A stretch of DNA of 64,000 bases from positions 1,612,001 to 1,676,000 of the forward strand of contig JANUWI010000006.1 in NCBI GenBank assembly GCA_025504975.1, written 5' to 3'. Positions 1-10,790 of this stretch are shown here, piece by piece. Position numbers and translations under genes: made by a program. How positions within the stretch are numbered: position 1 is the first letter of the stretch; every line of letters starts with the position of its first letter. The DNA comes from Plenodomus lindquistii (taxonomy: Eukaryota > Ascomycota > Dothideomycetes > Pleosporales > Leptosphaeriaceae). The notes below the pieces were generated by a model, which was given only the letters and a program-made list of their open reading frames with translations, had not been told where the DNA came from and did no database searches.

Positions 1-892
1 CGCGCTCCTTGCAACTAAACTCCCCGAAACCTACATACCGACGGCACAAATTCAAGTAAAAGGGAATTTAGACTCTGCAGTGGGCTTTGCAGCGAGGGTC
101 AGGATCGAAGACATCTGAAAGAGTGGGGAATACAAGTGATGGGGGTCGGGGGAACGTCCTAATTGAGTCCAAGCTGGTTCCAACCAGGTCATGGCCGTCA
201 CGGCAACGATTGTTGCACACATCACATGGGATAACAGACACCGACCGCAGCTACCTTCTCATCACGCCAGACATGATGGTAAGACTCTTGGTCTAGTGAA
301 AACCAATCCGGACACGGCTGAAGAAACGCTTAACCTGCAACCCGGTCACCGGCATCCTTCGCGCTTTTCCGTGGTCCGCAAGAAATCTCTAGTAACGCCA
401 CAGCTGCTCCATCGCATGGCGGAAATTCTGCTCATTCCGCTGTACAGCAGTGCATTGCAACAAGGGGCCAAGTTCATCTCTAGTAAAGACCAGGCACTTT
501 ATAAAGATGACCTTCACATAGCAGGTGCATCGGGATGCAATGCTCAAGGCTGATACCAGATGCGTTTCTTATAACTAAGGTCTGGAGAAGCGCTTTCAAT
601 TTGAAGACGGACTGTTGTGATGTGTACACAAAGCGATAGTATACTATGTATAAGGTAGGCTGCGTCATATTCTAATGCTCACTCATCGCCACTCACAATA
701 GCGGCACAAAAATGGTACCCAATCAATAAGACTGCTTCGCATCGGTTGGGTACCATTTGACTAAATCTACCCCTCTAGAAGGTTTGAAGCGAATCCTGCG
801 AGACAGAGAACTCAAATTGAGGCAATGTCCCCGTTGTGCTGTTAAACGCATCTACGGCGAAGCTTTCTCACAAGCAAGACTTTCGGAGAAAG
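1..892. other. No supported gene; upstream region of the rhodopsin-domain gene
   Basis: GC-normal sequence with only short unrecognised open frames, the longest 120 codons from position 191, with no motif and no plausible introns. The last 180 bases form the upstream region of the membrane protein gene that starts at 893. The only notable structure is the inverted repeat at 710-758. Confidence 0.5.
710..758. promoter_or_regulatory. Perfect 13-bp inverted repeat upstream of membrane-protein gene
   Basis: The arms AAATGGTACCCAA (710-722) and TTGGGTACCATTT (746-758) are exact reverse complements around a 23-nt loop. They lie about 135 bp before the start codon at 893. It could be a dimeric transcription-factor site or a stem-loop in a 5' leader. 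No function can be assigned from sequence alone. Confidence 0.4.
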
Positions 893-2268
893 ATGTTGGA
901 CCTCACTCAACCAATTATACCCGCGCCACCTGGCTATGTTGTTAGTCTTGACAATCCTCAGCAACAAGGAAAAGACCTTATCATATGGATCGGAATTGTA
1001 GGAATGGGCCTATCGACACTGCTGTTGATTATTCGGGCGTACACCAAAGTCGTGTTAGTCAAGAAATTGTCGTCTGATGATTGTAAGTCTTCCTTGTATA
1101 CACGACGCACCTTGGCTGACAGTTGCCCAAGGGTGTCTCCTGCTTGCTTGGGTAGGTGTTCTTAGAGACTGCGGCTGAGAGAAACCTCCTGGCTAACATG
1201 ACCTGTGCGTCTATTGGCAGAGCATCTCCATACCTGTACAATCACTCATTGTTTGTATGTCCAGCTCGTTTCCTCGATTGTTACATGGATAGGACTGATG
1301 ACAGCTTTCAGATAGAGCACCTGCTGGTCTGATCGGCATACATGCCTGGGAGCTTACCGGTCATCAGCTGAACACTATTGCCAGAGTCTGTTTCCTGTTG
1401 ATCACCTCACTGCATAATCCGCTGACCTTCAATACTACAGATAACTCTGACGACCACCTTACTGTACTCACCGGCTCTCGCCTTTGCAAAGCTGTCTATT
1501 CTTTGTTTCTATCTGAACTTGAACCCCGCACCTGGCTTCCGCACTGGAGTCTACTTCACCATGTTCGTGGTCATCGGATCATGTATTGGCATTTTCATCT
1601 CTTTACTTGCAGCATGCAAGCCGTTCGCGAAGAACACCGATGTCACCGTCAAAGAAGGGCAATGCTTGAACAAAGTGTCGTTGTACATTGCTACTGGGAT
1701 CTTGAACATCATCACGGACATCATGATCATTATCTTACCAATACCTATGGCTCTGAGACTACAGATTTCGAAGGCGCGAAAGGTCATGCTAATCTTGCTT
1801 TTTAGTGTTGGCTCCATGTAAACTTTCGAACCCAGATAGTGCGAGCAGGACTGACTCAAGGCGTAGTACATGCGTCACAAGTGCGGTGCGCGTTGCATTG
1901 CTCATCCCAATGTTGACCACGAAAGACTCTACCTGGGAAATTGTTTATCCCAGTCTGTGGATGTGAGTGTTTAGGTAGCGTTGAGGGTGAGCAGCTCTTG
2001 CGACTGGGGTGACTGCCATGTGGGTCCTTTACTAACGGCTTTGACTAGTCTCATTGAAGCCACTCTTATCATCATTACCAGTTCTCTCCCGACCATGCGT
2101 TTGTTCTTGAAGCACATAGCTCCTACTTTGATTGGCGATGTTGGAGCAACTCAGCCGTTGTCGGCATCACAAGACCACAGTTGGGAGTTGCAACATCAAA
2201 GACGGCACGATCCCTATGAAATCGAAGATCATACGTCTGAGAGCGGGATCCTTGGCAAGACAATATAA
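893..2268 (+). CDS. Fungal rhodopsin-domain (PTH11/SAT4-like) integral membrane protein
   Basis: Seven exons give one continuous frame of 336 aa: 893-1082, 1132-1151, 1221-1254, 1312-1385, 1441-1817, 1867-1962, 2049-2268. All six introns have GT-AG ends. Seven hydrophobic segments are visible, starting with LIIWIGIVGMGLSTLLLI near residue 27, then the stretches around SPALAFAKLSILCFYL, MFVVIGSCIGIFISLLAACK, ATGILNIITDIMIIILPIPM and LIEATLIIITSSLPT. The conserved AW..., ACKPF, LPIPM and SLPT positions fit the fungal rhodopsin-domain family (PF20684), which includes plasma-membrane PTH11-like receptors. Its ligand is unknown. The hydrophilic tail after about residue 290 is short and the exact C-terminus is the least certain part, because a different frame stays open a little further. 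The splicing model is mine; the many tiny exons lower certainty for residues 64-110. Confidence 0.75.
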
Positions 2269-2789
2269 CTTCAGTTACATGGGATGGCAATCTCGAGACT
2301 CCAAGCCCACAAGCTGTTCCCGACAGCACGAACTTAGTCAAGACATTGCAGTGCGACCCCTCGCATCTGGTAATAACAATAGCAGCGGTAGCTAAAGGGG
2401 GTTTCGAATTTAAATATCATATCTCAAAGTCATACCTAGCTAACCCTGCGTTCGATTGACCCACAGTCACATGAATGTTCCTCAATCTGCCGCGGCTTCT
2501 ATCTCAATCTGACCAAGTTGCGTGAGAGAGTGCTGTAGAAGGGCAGGCTAACGTTAGCATCCTTTTACAATACCCTTGTGCGTCTCAATCTCCCCCTTTG
2601 TGCAAAGGATCCAGTTCAATACGCCTCATACATGGCCTGCTTTGGTGCTACGGCTCCAATGATACCTAAGGAATATCCAGGTTGGCAGCCCTCCGGTTCA
2701 TGGACACTGTCAGGTGCCGGCCCATGGGTAGCCCATGGGGGCTCCTTACGTCAGCAACGTAGTATAAACACCCTCAGGATCGCTACCAG
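2269..2789. other. Intergenic, no supported gene
   Basis: About 520 bp between the rhodopsin-domain gene and the first recognisable codons of the ABC transporter pseudogene. An N-terminal ABCB segment should lie here if the transporter was ever complete, but I could not read one. The short open frames (for example from 2578) match no ABC motif I can see. Confidence 0.4.
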
Positions 2790-5700
2790 GCTCGGTAGAT
2801 AGCCCACCGCAAACTTTTCAGTGTTTACATGGGAATCGCGCAATTTGTTTCCACTTACGTATCAAATGCTGGATTTGTTCACTTGGGGAAACAGGTCTCA
2901 GACGACCTGCACAGCCGATACTTCCGCACTGTTGTCCAACAAGACATGGAATTCCTCGATGACCTTGGAGCCGATGAGGCGAGTGAGTAGGGTTTGCTAT
3001 GAATCATTGATCAGGTGTTGAAAGTACGTCTAGATCTCGACTCGTGCCTTTGTACAAACCGAGTCGATCCAGAGCGCCATCACGGACGGCCTACCCCAGA
3101 TGCGCCGCACGGTTGCTACACTTCTCGCAATCATCGTGATTGGCTTTATAAAGAATTGAAGGCTATCCCTGATTTTAAGCGCCGCTCTAATGGTCATTGG
3201 GCTCAGCACAGCCTTTGTTCGCAGTCATGCAAGAAGGTAGTGTTTTATTACCCATCTACATGTCGCCGGACCTTGCTAATGCATTCTCCGCAGGTGCGAT
3301 CGCCAGTCAACAGAAGCCAGTGCCGAGGGAGCCAGCTTTGTCGAAGGAATCATCTCATCAAATACGGACGTTATGATCTTTAGCATTCAGGCCAAGATTA
3401 GTAGGATTTTCGATAGTTTCGTCCAGGAAGTCGATGGCGCAGCCTTTCGCGCTGATGCCGCGAAAGGCGTTGCTAAAACTCTTCATGGAATATTAGTGAC
3501 TCATCAAACTTACCCTGGTCGCTAATTCTAACTATTCACGAGGTTCTTATTCATAGTCTTTGGTTTATGATTCTGGCAGGGCGCCAAGTACATAATTTCT
3601 GTTCAGCCCTATAGGACATTGTTAGTATATAGTATACTAGAAAGCATATTAGATACTAGATTTTCTAGTAGAGGTAAATTATACACTAGATTTTTAAAGT
3701 AGATATAAAATATACTAGCTTTTAGTGGAAAAAAAATCTATCATATAGGTTACTTTAATAAAAAAAGTCTAGTATATAATTTATCTACTACATCTACTAA
3801 AATACGCCGTCATAGACGAGCAAGCTCACCCGAGCTACAGCCATGGCCAAGGAAGGGACTTGCCCATATGCTCGACCGCCACCCAGATCGAGCTCCACGA
3901 TGTCACATACGTGCATCCGACACGACCAGATGCGCCCGTCCTCAAAAACCTCAATACGATCTTCCCACCAGGAAAGGTCACAGCGGTCATAGGGAATTCT
4001 GGATCTGGGAAAAGCACCATTCTTGGACTTCTGCAGCAGTTCTACAAGCCTGTTCAGGGATAAATACTGGTCGATAGTCACAAAATAAGCTTGATGGAGG
4101 TCCAATGGCTCCGACAGCAAATTGCCTACGTCTTTCAGAAACCTAAGCTTTTTGGTGGGAGATTGTTTGAGAATGTTTGGTATGGCATGTATGGCAATGA
4201 GGCGGAGATGTCGACGGACGAAGTTCGCGTGTGCATAGAACAAGCCTGTAGGCTCGCCAACGCTCACGACTTCATCGTCAATCTTGCACGAGGATATCAG
4301 TCTCGAGTGGGCCGCCGTGGATGTTTCCTAAGCGTTGGACAAAAGTAATGCATTGTAATCGCTAGGGCTATCGTGGGCGAACCTAAGATATTGCTCCTTG
4401 ATGAGAGTGCCTCCCTCTGCCTTGGATGCCCAAAGTGCTTATGTAGTCAACAAGGCACTCTCCAACGTCCGATAGGGGCGAACCACAATTGTTGTAACTC
4501 ATCAACTCAGCACCATGTGTGAAAGGGACAAGATTGTCGTGATAGACTGTGGATGTGTAGTTGAAGATGGGACTCATCAGGAGCTTATTGCACAGCAAGA
4601 CGGACACTACAGCGCGCTAGCACATAACCAGACGGTCTCCTATGGAGACGATACCCCTGCAGTGTCGTCGTTCATGCAGCTCGCCGTCTAAGAGAGTACA
4701 ATCCAAGATAGTGAATCATTGGGACGTAGAGTCACCACACCCGAAGAGGAAACTTCGCCCATCTCAGAAGGTGGCCGAAGGCGTGGAGCAAAGTAACGAA
4801 GCCCATCGCATGTGGATAATTGCACACTTATCAAATTTATTGTAGAACTAAGTCGTCAAGAAAAATACCACATTGCCGTTCACTTTTTGGCTTCTGCCCT
4901 CACGTCGGCGGCCAGGCCGGTAGCTGCGATCTTCTTCGCAAAGTGCATCTCCGAGCTAGTTCACCCTTCCGCCTAATCTGCGTTATTAAGCTCGAGGTTC
5001 AACATCTGGTGCACCATGTATGTCGTCCTGGCTTTCAGTATGCTCGTTGCGGGCATCATTCAGGGACTATCCCATGCTGTCGGCCGGAGACGAGTGGTTC
5101 ACTGTGCACGAGATTTGTTTTTCCAGCTAGTGCTGAGACGAGATTTTACTTTCTTTGATCACAACTCATCGGGCTCATTGCCATTGGTAGTTGTGGACGA
5201 AATGGCGTGCATTGCTACATTGGGTCCGCTCGGTTTGGCACCTATCTTTCGACTGGTCTTTGCACTTCTGCTCTACATCATCTTGGCGCTTGCTATTGGA
5301 TGGAAGCTAGCACTCGTCTGCATTGCTCCCATGCCTCTTGTCATAGGCTTGGGGGTGATTGGTGTCTGGGTGCTTCAACGATTTCGGCGACAGATCAAGC
5401 AGACCTACCGAACTCCTGCCGCTTTTGTTGCCGAGATCTTCACGCTGCCCGCGATGAAGACAATTGCTTCCCTGAAATGTGAAGATCTAACCTGTAAGAA
5501 GTACTTGGAGCATGTCTAGTCTCAACGAGAGGGCCTTGTACGTGATCGCCAGAAAGCATGTTGGTAGAAGGAGCAAGTCGTGCTATTGCCTTCTTCTGTT
5601 TAGCACTCGCATTTTGGTACGGTGGCCAATTGGTCGTAGACCCCGATCAGTACAGCATCACGCAAGTCTTTCTTTGCACAAAAGCTCTCGTTCTCGGAAC

Positions 5701-6598
5701 ACAGGATTCAGCAGCTGGAATGTTCTCCGGATATGATCCGCAAATGAGGAGGGCTCGCCATGCTGCCTCCGAGCTCCGAAATATGACAAAACAGAAGCCA
5801 GAGATTGGCCCCTGGGATATCGATGGCAAACGGGTACTGGAAGAGTGTCTCACAGCTATCGAGTTTCGGGACGTTTCCTTCCGCTATGCCAATAGGATCT
5901 AATCCGCTCTACAGCACCTGAGCCTCAAGATTGACCCAGGGCAGTTGCCTTTCTGGGGACAAGCGGGAGTGGGAAATCAACACTGATTGCACTGCTGGAG
6001 CGCTTTGTGGATCCCAGCGACGGCCAACTGTACGTCGGTGGCAAGAACGTGAAAGAATACCATTTGGGATCCTACCGAAGGCTAATTAGGCTTGTTTCTC
6101 AGGAGCCAATACTCTATCAGGGAACCATCCGCGAAAACCTTTTGTTGGGCATCGAAGAATACGATGACGAACGAGCTTCGGAGGAAGCTATGGTGAAAGC
6201 GTGTATCGACGTTAGTGCATATGACTTTATGGTCTCGCTACCACAGGGCTTTGACACAGACGTAGGTTCTAAGGGCTACAAACTATCAGGAGGGCAGAGA
6301 AAACGCTTATCCATTGCTCGCACGCTGTTGCGGAAGCCTCAAATATTGCTGTTGGACGAGGCTACAGCTGCCCAAGGCACGGGCAACGAGAACGTCGTGC
6401 AAGCAGCCGTGACTGCAGCGGCCACAGCCCATGGCAGGACAACCGTTGCGGTGGCACCGATCAAATACGGTGCTGGATGCTGACATCACACATGTACCTG
6501 AAGAGGGCTCAATTGTGGAAAGCTGTACATTTCCTGAGTTACTAAACCTAGGTGGCAGGTTCTGGAAGTCATATAAGCTACAGCAGCTAACTAATTAG
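2790..6598 (+). pseudogene. ABCB-type (MDR/P-glycoprotein-like) ABC transporter pseudogene
   Basis: The order TMD1-NBD1-TMD2-NBD2 is readable in pieces. TMD1 begins near 2815 (VYMGIAQFVSTYVSNAGF). NBD1 has an intact Walker A GNSGSGKST (3992-4018), a damaged signature (LSVGQK then stop), Walker B ILLLDE, and an H-loop VVTHQL in a shifted frame. TMD2 covers about 4850-5520. NBD2 has Walker A GTSGSGKST (5956-5982), signature LSGGQ and ILLLDE. Lesions include in-frame stops at 3157-3159, 4061-4063, 4346-4348 and 4473-4475, frameshifts near 4405 and just before the second Walker A, a small deletion in the NBD2 H-loop region, and an AT-rich insertion at 3611-3804. Several lesions (TGG to TGA, CAA to TAA) look RIP-like. 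Such pumps export hydrophobic drugs or metabolites across the plasma membrane; this copy cannot make a full-length product. The 5' end is not identified. Confidence 0.85.
3611..3804. repeat. AT-rich insertion inside the ABC transporter pseudogene
   Basis: A roughly 195-bp stretch with very few CpA/TpG dinucleotides separates TMD1 from NBD1 of the transporter. Its flanks are GC-normal coding remnants. The left end (ATTGTTAGTATATAG) and the reverse complement of the right end (ATTTTAGTAGATGTAG) are loosely similar, as in a decayed miniature inverted-repeat element. The element class is not established. Confidence 0.4.
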
Positions 6599-7270
6599 AA
6601 TTGACTATACCCTGGTATATCTCTATCAGAGTTTAGAACTTGTCCCTCTCAATCGAGAAACGTATACTCGTGGACGGCTGCAGCTCTGGGATGGATGAAC
6701 TGAGCTCTGTGTTCACGTTCGAATTCATGACTGCACGGCATCACCGTTCATGCTTACCATCCGCTCTACAGACAAATCCGGTGCGTCTCTCAGCGCTCAT
6801 CTTGTGAAACCTTTCAGCTCGCCGAAAGACCATTTTGCAGCGCGGCACCTTTTCTGCGCATTGGCAAAAACCGTCCAATTTGAGAACTCAATGCATCTGT
6901 CGAGGTCTGGATACTGCGTGCGGAGGGAGCTCATGCATAGCTGCGCCTTTTGCATGCGATGTAAAGCCCTTTCCTCCGCGTCTCCATCACACCGTCGGTG
7001 TGCCTGAGAGATGTGAAAGGGAGGGTGAGACTTAGAGCGAGAGTGGAGGGGTGTTGGAAGTGTATTGTGTCGTAAATATTATTATTGCAACTTTAAAGAG
7101 GTGTCTGCATGGAGGCGCTATGTCGAGAGAAGTCATTCATCACCTTACTTGTTACCTTGCAGCTAATCATCAACCGTTACCCATTAATATTTACCGCTCG
7201 TGGACAATCAACAGGAAGAAAATATTAGATTTGCCGTTTCCTGTAACCCATCGCACACTGCTTGTTAGAT
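6599..7270. other. Intergenic, no supported gene
   Basis: GC-normal sequence downstream of the ABC pseudogene, ending abruptly at the AT-rich block near 7,271. Only short open frames without recognisable motifs are present. Confidence 0.5.
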
Positions 7271-7459
7271 TATAGCTTATAGTAGTAAGGTACAATTAAA
7301 CTCTACTTAGAGAAATTATTTAGTATATTAATAAGTTATAGTTATAGGTTTAGATATAAATTTAAAAGTTTAATTAGTATAAAATATAGTTTTAATATTT
7401 AGACTTTTATAATTAAATAATTATAAATAATTTATTATAGTAACTTATAGCTTTATCTA
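7271..7459. other. AT-rich, RIP-degraded sequence
   Basis: A short TpA-rich stretch leading into the Fot1-like transposon. CpA/TpG dinucleotides are almost absent. I see no decodable coding trace. Confidence 0.55.
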
Positions 7460-7525
7460 ATATACTTTATAGACAAGTAGTCTACACAGATAAGTAGTCT
7501 ACCTCTACTAAAACCCTACTAAAAC
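7460..7525 (+). repeat. Left terminal inverted repeat of Fot1-like copy 1
   Basis: Begins ATATACTTTATAGAC after a TA. It pairs with the reverse complement of 9258-9323, whose end reads ACGTACCTTACGGAC. The mismatches are nearly all transitions of the kind RIP makes, with the left end more heavily mutated than the right. Confidence 0.8.
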
Positions 7526-9257
7526 TACACATACCTACGTAATGTTCTACTAATAATACTAGATAAAACTCTCTAATAAAGCTTAGATATAGCTTACGCT
7601 ATAGGCTTTAAAATAAAATATAAATTTTTTTTTATAACGCGCTATAGCTATTTATAACATTTTCTATACTATTTTATATTAAAAACACGCTAGTTAACCT
7701 TTACATAGAAATTATACGCCTAATTTAAAAAAACTAGATAAAAATAAAAAAAAAGTAATTATTTAGTATATATTTAAACTATATATATAAAAATTTTCTC
7801 TAAAGTTTATAGCTATAATAAATATAGCTAATTTATTATATAATAAATATAATCTAGACTATATTAGCATAAACTAGCCTAGTACGTTTATTAAACGCTG
7901 CTTTAAATTTAAAGTAAAGTTTAATTATAAATATAACTATAAAAAAGCTTTATATAAAAATTTAAAAGTTATTAAAGCCTAGTTTAAACTAGTAGCTAAT
8001 ATAAAAAAAAAGTATAGTATCTAGAATAAAAATATATATAATTTTAATAAAATAAATTTTATAATAGACTAGATATTAATAGAAATAGTTATTATAGCTT
8101 TAGAGTATTAAAAATAACTAAAAGTAGTCTAGTAGAGTAACTAGAAGTAGATAATAGTTATCTAGAGAATTAATATAATAAAATAGGCTATTCTACTTTT
8201 TATTATTTTTAAAAGCTGCTACTATTTTTTAGCCTAATATAAAAAAAATAGTTTATTTAGAAATTAGATTATTATAGTCTTTAAAAATAGCTAAATAACT
8301 AATAAATTTAGATATTAGTAGCTAGAGCACTTTAATACCTATACTAAAACGCGTACTATTAGAGGGTACTAGCTATTTATTATTAATAGCTATAAAAGCT
8401 ATAATTTATTTAAATTCTAGTAATACTATAAAAAAAAAAAATTATTACTATATATATACCTTTTTATTTATTATACTTTCTCTAGCTATTTAATATAGGT
8501 TATTTTACTTTTTTAAAATAGATATATAGCTACTAAACTAAAAAGTTTATATATAACTATATTATATATATTATAAAGTTTAAATTTTTACTTTACTTTA
8601 TATATATTTATAAAGCTATAATAACTTCTAGTAATATCTAAAAAAAGTTTTAAAGCGCTAGACTAGTTCTATATAAACTAGAGTTAGTTATATTATACTT
8701 TAAAATCTAATTATATACTTTATTATTACTTTTTATTAATAATAAGCTCTAGTAGTTATAAACTCTAAATAATATTTTTAAACTAGAGTTATAATTAATA
8801 TTTATAAAAGTAAAAATTTAAAGGTATATAAATAGTTTACTAACTTCTATAGTTAAAGCTTTTAAAAAAGTATTAAAAAAGGCTGTAATTATTATATATA
8901 AACTAGTATTAGCGTAAAAAAAAATTACTAAACTTTAGATTACTAATAAAGCTGCTACGCGTTATAAATTATATAAAAAAAAGTAGGTTTAGTATAAAAA
9001 TAATTTTATAGCTAAAAAAAGCCTATATTTAACTACTCTAAAAGAGTTTAAAACGCGTAGTAATAGAAAAAAAGTAAAAAAAAAAAAGTAGGCTAGTAAA
9101 AGCTATAAGTAGATATAACGCTATATATAGTGCTATAAAATAAAGTATAACTTATAAACGTGTAAAAGTAAAGTAGAAGTAGTTATAAAATAGTATTTAG
9201 ACTAGTTTTACGCCGTGCAGCGCTATATTGTGCCACTTTAGACTAGAATAGGGTATA

Positions 9258-9323
9258 GTTTTAGTGGGGTCTTAGCAGAGGTAGACCGCTTGTCCGTGTA
9301 GACCGCTCGTCCGTAAGGTACGT
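9258..9323 (-). repeat. Right terminal inverted repeat of Fot1-like copy 1
   Basis: This end kept more G and C than the left one. It shows two tandem subterminal boxes, GTAGACCGCTTGTCCGT and GTAGACCGCTCGTCCGT. Such subterminal repeats are typical transposase-binding sites in Fot1-type elements. Confidence 0.8.
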
Positions 9324-9863
9324 TATAGCTTAAGTATTTAATGGTAACGTAAGAAATTTTAATAAGGAAGCGTAGGGTAAAAGCCTTTATAACAGTACTA
9401 AACAGTGCTCTAAAGTGCTAAAAAAAGCTCTATTAAAGCCTGTAAGCAATAATTTAGCCACTTAATTGCTAGAACAGCTGATTTTTGCGCTATTCACCCG
9501 AGCTAGGGGGAAGAGAGAGGACTGTACTATTAACAACAGCACGCATATCCACCTGAAAACCCTAGCCGAGGTACGGGTAGGTACCTGGCGTGTGGCATGC
9601 CCGAAGCCCGAACGCTAGACTCACCTCCTCAACTTCGGGGCCCGTTTGAAAATTGATTACTATACGGCATTGCTAAGCCTTTACAGTGTAGGAAATTGTT
9701 GCTGTATACCTATAATTGCACTTTTCATGATCTTATATCGCGGGGTCCTTTTCGCTAAACGAATTCGTTTAAAAACCTGCCTGCCGCTGGTTAGGGCCAG
9801 AGCTTCCTGATCTGACCATCTGTATCTTTGCGAAGCCGTTACAACCACCACGTGGAGCTCAGA
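9324..9863. promoter_or_regulatory. Edge of AT-rich block and upstream region of SDR gene
   Basis: The AT-rich sequence fades into GC-normal DNA between about 9,350 and 9,480. The remaining 380 bp precede the SDR start codon at 9864. A perfect 14-bp palindrome AAACGAATTCGTTT lies at 9757-9770, about 95 bp before the start. No coding sequence is supported. Confidence 0.4.
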
Positions 9864-10790
9864 ATGACAGCGGAACAAGGGTTGCAGGGCAAATTGGCCC
9901 TCGTCAGTGGTAGCGCAAAGGGTATAGGCGCTGCTGTTTGTGTGGAACTTGCGTCCAGGTACGTGCCGTTCGTCTCTTGTTTCAATGGCATTGCCTAGAG
10001 ATGATGTATTGCTTACTGAGAACGTCTGAGTTTCAAGAGGTGCACAAGTTGTGGTTAATTATCCTTGGCCTCAAGAGAAGGCTGAGGCCGACCACGTATT
10101 GGAGCGCATCAAGCAAACTGGGGGCAATTCCGCTACCGAATGCATTGCTATCGAGGCCGATCTCTCTACACTCGAAGGACCTCAACATCTCATCAATGAG
10201 GTCGTCCGACAGACCGGTAAGAAGATTGACATCTTGGTCAACAATGCGGGGATTGCAATCATGGTTCCTTTGAAGGACATTGTTGTGTCCCAGTGGGACA
10301 CACAGGTTAATCTAAACGTCCGGGGTATGCTGCTCCTCACACAAGCAACACTTCCCCATCTTGCGCAAGATAGCCGCATCGTCAATCTAAGCAGTGTGGG
10401 TGCACGGCAAGGTTATGATGGAGCATCAATCTACAACGGAACCAAGTCGATGATAGAGTCGTTTACCCGTTGTTGGGCATTGTGGGTGTCCACTAGCAAA
10501 CCCACACTACTTAAACCGTACCATCTAATATCGACATCAGGGAACTTGCGCGAACGCACCGGTGTACAGTCAACGCTGTGGAGCCGGGTCCAACGCACAC
10601 TCAAGGCTTCACCAGTTCAGGTCCTGACTTCCACGAGAAGCTAAAGCCACTTTTTGATGCGACGCCGATGGGGGCGAGGATGGCTGATCCTTCTGAGATC
10701 GCGTTCGCGGTTGCTTTCTTCTGTGAGAAGAGAAGTGGTTGGATCACAGGAGCATGTCTCCCTGTTAATGGAGGATTTCTTATGCCATAG
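9864..10790 (+). CDS. Short-chain dehydrogenase/reductase (classical SDR)
   Basis: Three exons (9864-9958, 10038-10481, 10541-10790) give 262 aa in one continuous frame; the second intron uses a GTGGGT donor. NAD(P)-binding motif GSAKGIGAA lies near residue 16 and NNAG near residue 98. The catalytic Ser is in NLSSVGA and the YxxxK is YNGTK. The C-terminus SGWITGACLPVNGGF is the usual substrate-lid and end region. Length is normal for a classical cytosolic SDR that interconverts alcohols and ketones. The start is the first in-frame ATG before the Rossmann motif. It opens the monooxygenase cluster, so oxidation of a hydroxyl to a ketone before a Baeyer-Villiger step is a reasonable but unproven role. 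Confidence 0.88.

Larger units (their letters stand above)
7460..9323 (+). mobile_element. Fot1/pogo-like (Tc1-mariner) DNA transposon, RIP-inactivated, copy 1
   Basis: The element is 1,864 bp, flanked by TA on both sides, with 66-bp inverted terminal repeats (7460-7525 and 9258-9323). The repeats differ almost only by C-to-T and G-to-A changes, and each contains a repeated GTCTAC box. Inside, a RIP-damaged transposase is readable on the plus strand near 8010-8060: KYSI, a stop, then NIYNFNK, the remnant of the NIYNFDE-type motif of Fot1/pogo DDE transposases (PF03184). Many stops are present. Length, TA target site and long repeats match the family's usual 1.8-1.9 kb. A second copy of identical length lies at 47590-49453. 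Confidence 0.85.

Noticed and set aside
191..553. 120-codon frame near the window start
   Set aside because: No motif, no family resemblance and no splice signals; likely chance in GC-normal DNA.
10482..10540. Apparent frame break between SDR exons 2 and 3
   Set aside because: A GTGGGT donor at 10482 and CAG acceptor at 10540 restore the frame exactly (263 codons with stop), so the gene looks intact.
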